In this document: positions 21,201 through 24,969 of the stretch, piece after piece
Layout: every line of letters begins with the position of its first letter
Numbering within the stretch: position 1 is the first letter of the stretch
DNA from: Parachlorella kessleri
Taxonomy: Eukaryota > Chlorophyta > Trebouxiophyceae > Chlorellales > Chlorellaceae
Length of the DNA stretch: 24,969 nt
NCBI GenBank assembly: GCA_001598975.1
Contig: BBXU01000315.1
Coordinates: forward strand, 1-24,969
Reading direction: 5' to 3'
Notes under the pieces: generated by a model
Told to the model about the DNA's origin: nothing
Databases searched by the model: none
The model's input: the letters and a program-made list of their open reading frames with translations, nothing else
Program-made: the position numbers and the translations under genes

Positions 21201-24200
21201 GACAGTAAACCCGCTCCCACAGTTCCACACCTGTCCGGGCTGCAGCTGTGGGAATCCAGTGCTGCCCGGCTGCAGGAACACGGTGCCAGGCGGGAGGGAG
21301 AAGCCTGCGGGCAGCTGGCCGGGAAAGGATGTCAGCTGCTGGGAGGTGATGGACTGGGGCTGGTACTGCCCCTGCTGCGCCTGCTGCTGCGCCTGTTGTT
21401 GGGCCTGCTGCTGGGCCTGCTGGGCTCCCTGCTGTGCCTGCAGCAGCTGGAGCTGCTGCTGGGCTTGCTGGGGAGCCTGCTGCTGGCCTGCAGCCAGGGG
21501 GGCAGAAAAAGCATTGTCACTCCATTTGCTATTTGCTATTCACTTAATGCCAGAGGTCCCAATTCGCTTCCCCATTCTCCTCCACACATGGAAGGAAAGA
21601 GTGTGGTATACTTAGGGCTAAACCTCAGGCAGCTGGCGCTGTGGCTGCCTGGCCGACAGTGTCAAGCAACTATGATGCAAAGGCCGGAAGCCATGAAGGT
21701 TAATGCTACACCGACTCAAAATTCTGTCTTCTGACAGCAGCCACTACACCAAAACCCTGTAGGTGCCAACGGGCAGTAGGCAAGTCCACACGGCATCATT
21801 TAACACGGCACCACCGGAACCCCCTTTGCCCCTGCCGTGACGCAATCCCTGCCACCACACTTGTATGCACCCCCGGCCCGGTGTTGCAGTCGAGCCTGCC
21901 TGCTTGGCTTGCCGCCCTCTTGGCACGTACTTAGGTTGGTGGAAGTCAGGCGGCCCATGCTGTCAGTTGTTATGTAGCCGCCTCCAGGGAACTCCTGCAG
22001 CGTATGCTGGCCGCCACCGCCGGCTTGTTGCAGGCCGCCATAGCCTGCAGCCAGCCAACCACTCAACTGCGAGCATGGCGTGAGACCCCAACCATTGCTC
22101 CAATGGCATGGTATGGCATGTTACGGTGCTGAAACTCTGCCACCATGTTCCTTCACAAGCATGGGTTGCCACAATACCAAGCCTAGAGGCTCTGCTAGCT
22201 TGCTAAACCCGCCGGCCAGCATAGGAGGGCAGACCCTCCCGCCGCCGAGGCTGAAGATGCGGTCGCAAGCCAAGCCCGTCAGGCTCAGCGCTTCACAGGA
22301 CAGACCCATAGTGCCATCAAGTAGCAAAGTACAGCATCAAAGCACAATATGACGACTCCAAGTCAGCTCGTACCTCCGCTCTGCTGCCCGCTCCCCAGGC
22401 CTCCGCCCTGCTGTTGCCCGCCGCCGGCGCCCAGACCGCCGCTCAAGCCACCACCCTGCTGCGCTGCCAGGATGCCCTGCTGCCCTGTTGGCGTCGCCTG
22501 CTGGCCGGCCAGGCCAGCGGCGGCAAGGCCTGCCGCTGCCGCAGCGCCCTGCAGCGCGCTGAGCTGCTGCTGCGCAGCGGCCGCAGCGGCTGCACCCACG
22601 GCGGCGCCGCCGGGCGCTTGGGCAGCCAGGAACTGGGCGGCCATGCCGGGCTGCATGAGGCCAGAGAGCATGCCCGCTGCACAGACGCCCAAAGGGTGGG
22701 TAAGCGTGAAGTGGGTGCAAGGCCCTACCAAGGCAGGGAACTGCTATTGGGTCTTGAAAACGGCACAGGGAGCCGCCCAAACGATTGCAAGCAGGGCTGC
22801 CACACCTGCCGCGACACCGCCAACGGTTGCTATACAGAGCGGAGAGCATAGCCACCAGCAATACTGTGACACCCACAGTGATTGTGCCTGAACACCCAGA
22901 GCAAAGGGATGCCCTGCCCTTGCAAGGGCACAGCCTGCTGAAAGCGGTCAAGAGCCACGATGCAGGGCTTCCCCTTTGCAAGATCACTCACCGCTAACTT
23001 GCAGCAGCGACTGCGCATCCTGCTGGATGCCCTGACCACTTCCTCCACCCATCTGTCCACCCAGGCTCTGCAATTCCACAAAGAAAAAACATGACAGCTT
23101 TAGCCCAGGAGGAGTCAGGCACCACAGCCCTCAATGATGCCAGGCATTGAACTTGCTAGGTTGCTGTCTTGGCACGCTGAGCTGCAGCACCTATTCAAAT
23201 CGTAATGACGCCAGCCCACGCTCGTAGCACTGAGGCAGTCATATATAAGTGGCGAAGGGTTCGTCATGCTCTCTCCCTATGCTGGTCCGGCAACCCATTG
23301 ATGGTCTCAAATGACAAGCTGTTGGGCAGCCGTCCCACACAGCTTTCCAAATTGACCTCTGATCTCCCCGCTGTCGGCAAGTGTGCTCAAAGACTCAGGC
23401 CTGCTTTCCACTAAAGTTTGCTTCACTGCCGGGCAAGGGGGGTTCACGCACTGTTGCAGCCGCATTGCTTGCTAGCTAGCTTTGGGACACTTCTTTGCAA
23501 GCCGCAACAGAGATGGAAACGGCTTCCGGCCGCCAAACCTAGCACCACCAACCCCAGCCACCCTATCCAACACCTCTTTCCTGCATGGCCAGCCAACCAA
23601 GCAATCTTAAACCACATTTCCACCCCACCGCACTCAGCAGACTCAGCCCAGTGCTATACCGTACCAGGCCAGTGCCGTCGGGTCTCTGCTGCTTGTATGA
23701 CGCTCCCGCTTGCTGGAACGCATCTGTCATGGGCAGGGAAGGGGTCGGCTTGTAAGCTAATTGCTGACTTCAACAGCAGCAGCACAGGAGCCAGGCACGC
23801 AGAGACACCTCTGCGGGATAACCTGGGACTGGCCTTGCAGGCAGGCATGTTAGCCTCTGCTGCCAACTCTGAGTAAGGGTAGCACTCTTGTAGCGTTCTG
23901 CCCCATTGGCAGCATGCCCTGTAGCGGTTTGGCTGGCTTCTAAAGCACAAAATAGCCAGCACTGACTTCCGTCGGAGCAACAGCCGTCCTCCAAACTGCA
24001 AGTTTTCACTGGTTTGGTACACACTTCTCAACCAATTTAGCGGCCTGGACAGGCGATCCCGGCATCACATGCTAAGCATTCCTTTGACCTTTACTGCCTG
24101 GACGCACACACGGCACGCTGCAGACCAGGCCCCATGCGCAGTTCATTATCGTAACCCAGAGGTAACAGCGCTTAAAAAGCCTGTGGGGACTGCAGCGCAC

Positions 24201-24889
24201 AGCTGGACCAACAAGCTCCAGCTTGAGAGGGCTTATGACAGCCTGGCACGGAGCTGGGAATCATGCACCTGCCACTGTCCGCAAGACGTTGGTCAAGGCA
24301 ATTCGCCGGCACGGTTTACTGGCAGCACAGCCCTCTCTGTACAACGAGGGACTCGTAAGCAGTAGCAGGGGCACGCTTGAGGGCACAGGTGCCTGCTGGA
24401 GCTCTGATACGGCCCTGACTGCTAAGGACTTTATTGAATCGTGCAGTCAGTGACAGTAGCACATGAACAAGGCTGTAGTAGTGGCTGGGACCATGTAAGC
24501 GGTGGAGGCTCTTCCAACTCCAGCACCCAGTGAGGCCGCAAACTGCCCTCCTCACAAGAACGCCGCTAGCAGTGGCGGCCGGACACAGCCTGCCAAGGCA
24601 ACAGCTTGCCAAGGGAGAGACTGAGCGACGCCGTCTTGCCGCCCCAGCGGCGCCAAGCAGGTGATGGACATCCGGCGACCTGTGCATCACAAGAACAGCG
24701 CAGTGTGGCCTACCTTCGCCATCCCTGCTGCGCTTCTGGCCTGGGTGAGCGCCGCCCACAGGTGCGCTGAAGTCGATGCTGAGGCCGCGGCCGCCCCAGC
24801 CGCCCCACCCTTGATAGTTATTCCTGGCCTTGGAAGCGCTCATCTTGTCGGCAAAGTCCACAAAGCCAATCTGGTCGCCTGTGGGCTGC
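18252..24889 (-). CDS. Two-RRM, Gln-rich, RGG-tailed RNA-binding protein (NSR-like), 5' partial
   Basis: Exons in the window: 24889-24714, 23723-23665, 23067-22992, 22676-22374, 22044-21931, 21487-21231, 20794-20678, 20174-20063, 19754-19612, 19270-19157, 18799-18535, 18349-18252; 610 residues, phases all fit. The first visible exon is the second half of an RRM (GFVDFADKMSASKARNNYQG). A long Gln/Gly/Ala-rich linker follows. The second RRM spans ACPTLYAEGFPEDMTKREL (RNP2) to LVMAFIEFSNTYCASECMNA (RNP1-like), ending MRIKYARP. It resembles plant nuclear speckle RNA-binding proteins and animal RBPMS. After it come a Gly-rich RGG region and a terminal Arg/Asp tail (RRDDRDRRDDHRREDHRR). Such proteins bind RNA and affect splicing, with low-complexity parts driving condensates. 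That function is inferred from the family. The start codon and first RRM half lie beyond 24969. Confidence 0.88.
19339..19612 (-). repeat. Six-copy 53-bp array of the exon 9 splice-donor segment
   Basis: The motif CAAGCTTACCTTG (plus strand), which is a GTAAGC donor read on the minus strand, recurs with an exact 53-base period; the AAGCT marks fall at 19604, 19551, 19498, 19445, 19392 and 19339. The copy at 19604 is the real end of the second-RRM exon; the other five are in the following intron. The last has GTCAGC instead of GTAAGC. Four units have TTGTGCAG before them and a donor after them, enclosing 39 bases each (19597-19559, 19544-19506, 19491-19453, 19438-19400). Confidence 0.92.
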
Positions 24890-24969
24890 CTGCAGAAGGT
24901 CAGTGCGAGCCGGCGAACTTGCGGCTGCCAAGGGCAACAGGCTAGTTACTGGAAGTGTCAAGGCACACA
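24890..24969 (-). other. Intron of the RNA-binding protein gene at the window edge
   Basis: The TTCTGCAG acceptor just before 24889 implies that the bases up to the right edge are intron, entered in phase 2. The exon with the first half of the N-terminal RRM is outside the window. Confidence 0.6.

Noticed and set aside
22337..22987. 216-residue minus-strand open frame with high Arg and Cys
   Set aside because: It overlaps the Ala/Gln-rich exon 22676-22374 in another frame. The exon has matching splice phases on both sides, while this frame does not.
1..24969. tRNA, rRNA, CRISPR arrays, bacterial operons or terminal inverted repeats of a DNA transposon
   Set aside because: No cloverleaf, ribosomal segment, spaced direct-repeat array of the CRISPR kind, or element ends were seen. 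Cryptons are known to lack terminal inverted repeats, so their absence around the recombinase does not settle whether it is mobile.

Overview
The window looks like nuclear DNA from a green alga (Chlorophyta), probably a GC-rich species with many introns. The evidence is: every recognisable gene is split by many spliceosomal introns, mostly GT donors with TGCAG-type acceptors and a few GC donors; there is a plastid-type 2-Cys peroxiredoxin with a transit peptide; there is a land-plant/alga-type RRM protein; and UGUAA-type poly(A) signals follow several genes. I saw no bacterial operons, tRNA, rRNA or CRISPR. All exon models were built by hand from splice sites and reading-frame phase, with no transcript data.

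Layout, left to right. (1) 5461-103, minus strand: a 13-exon, 1074-residue gene for a Crypton/Ndc10-type tyrosine recombinase. It keeps an HxxR motif, a Trp and a Tyr at the spacing found in active recombinases, and carries a long unfamiliar C-terminal extension. (2) 5462-5877: a shared upstream region with a 15-bp inverted repeat and a G-box palindrome. (3) 5878-6237, plus strand: a possible two-exon, 89-residue gene, low confidence. (4) 7351-10269, plus strand: a complete 7-exon plastid 2-Cys peroxiredoxin. (5) 13497-10953, minus strand: a secreted, N-glycosylated protein of unknown family with one unresolved frame break. (6) 13855-17215, plus strand: a complete 9-exon LAG1/ceramide synthase of 329 residues. 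(7) 24889-18252, minus strand: most of a two-RRM, glutamine-rich, RGG-tailed RNA-binding protein like plant nuclear speckle RNA-binding proteins; its 5' end lies beyond the right edge.

The genes do not form a pathway; they are ordinary neighbours in convergent and divergent pairs. The unifying oddity is structural. Three genes carry short tandem duplications that copy an exon edge: an intron/exon acceptor junction in the peroxiredoxin, the stop-codon end of the secreted-protein gene, and the donor-bearing end of an RRM exon copied into an exact 53-bp array. The last array contains four potential in-frame 39-nt mini-exons. That array and the apparently intact, intron-rich Crypton-type recombinase are the two most interesting items.
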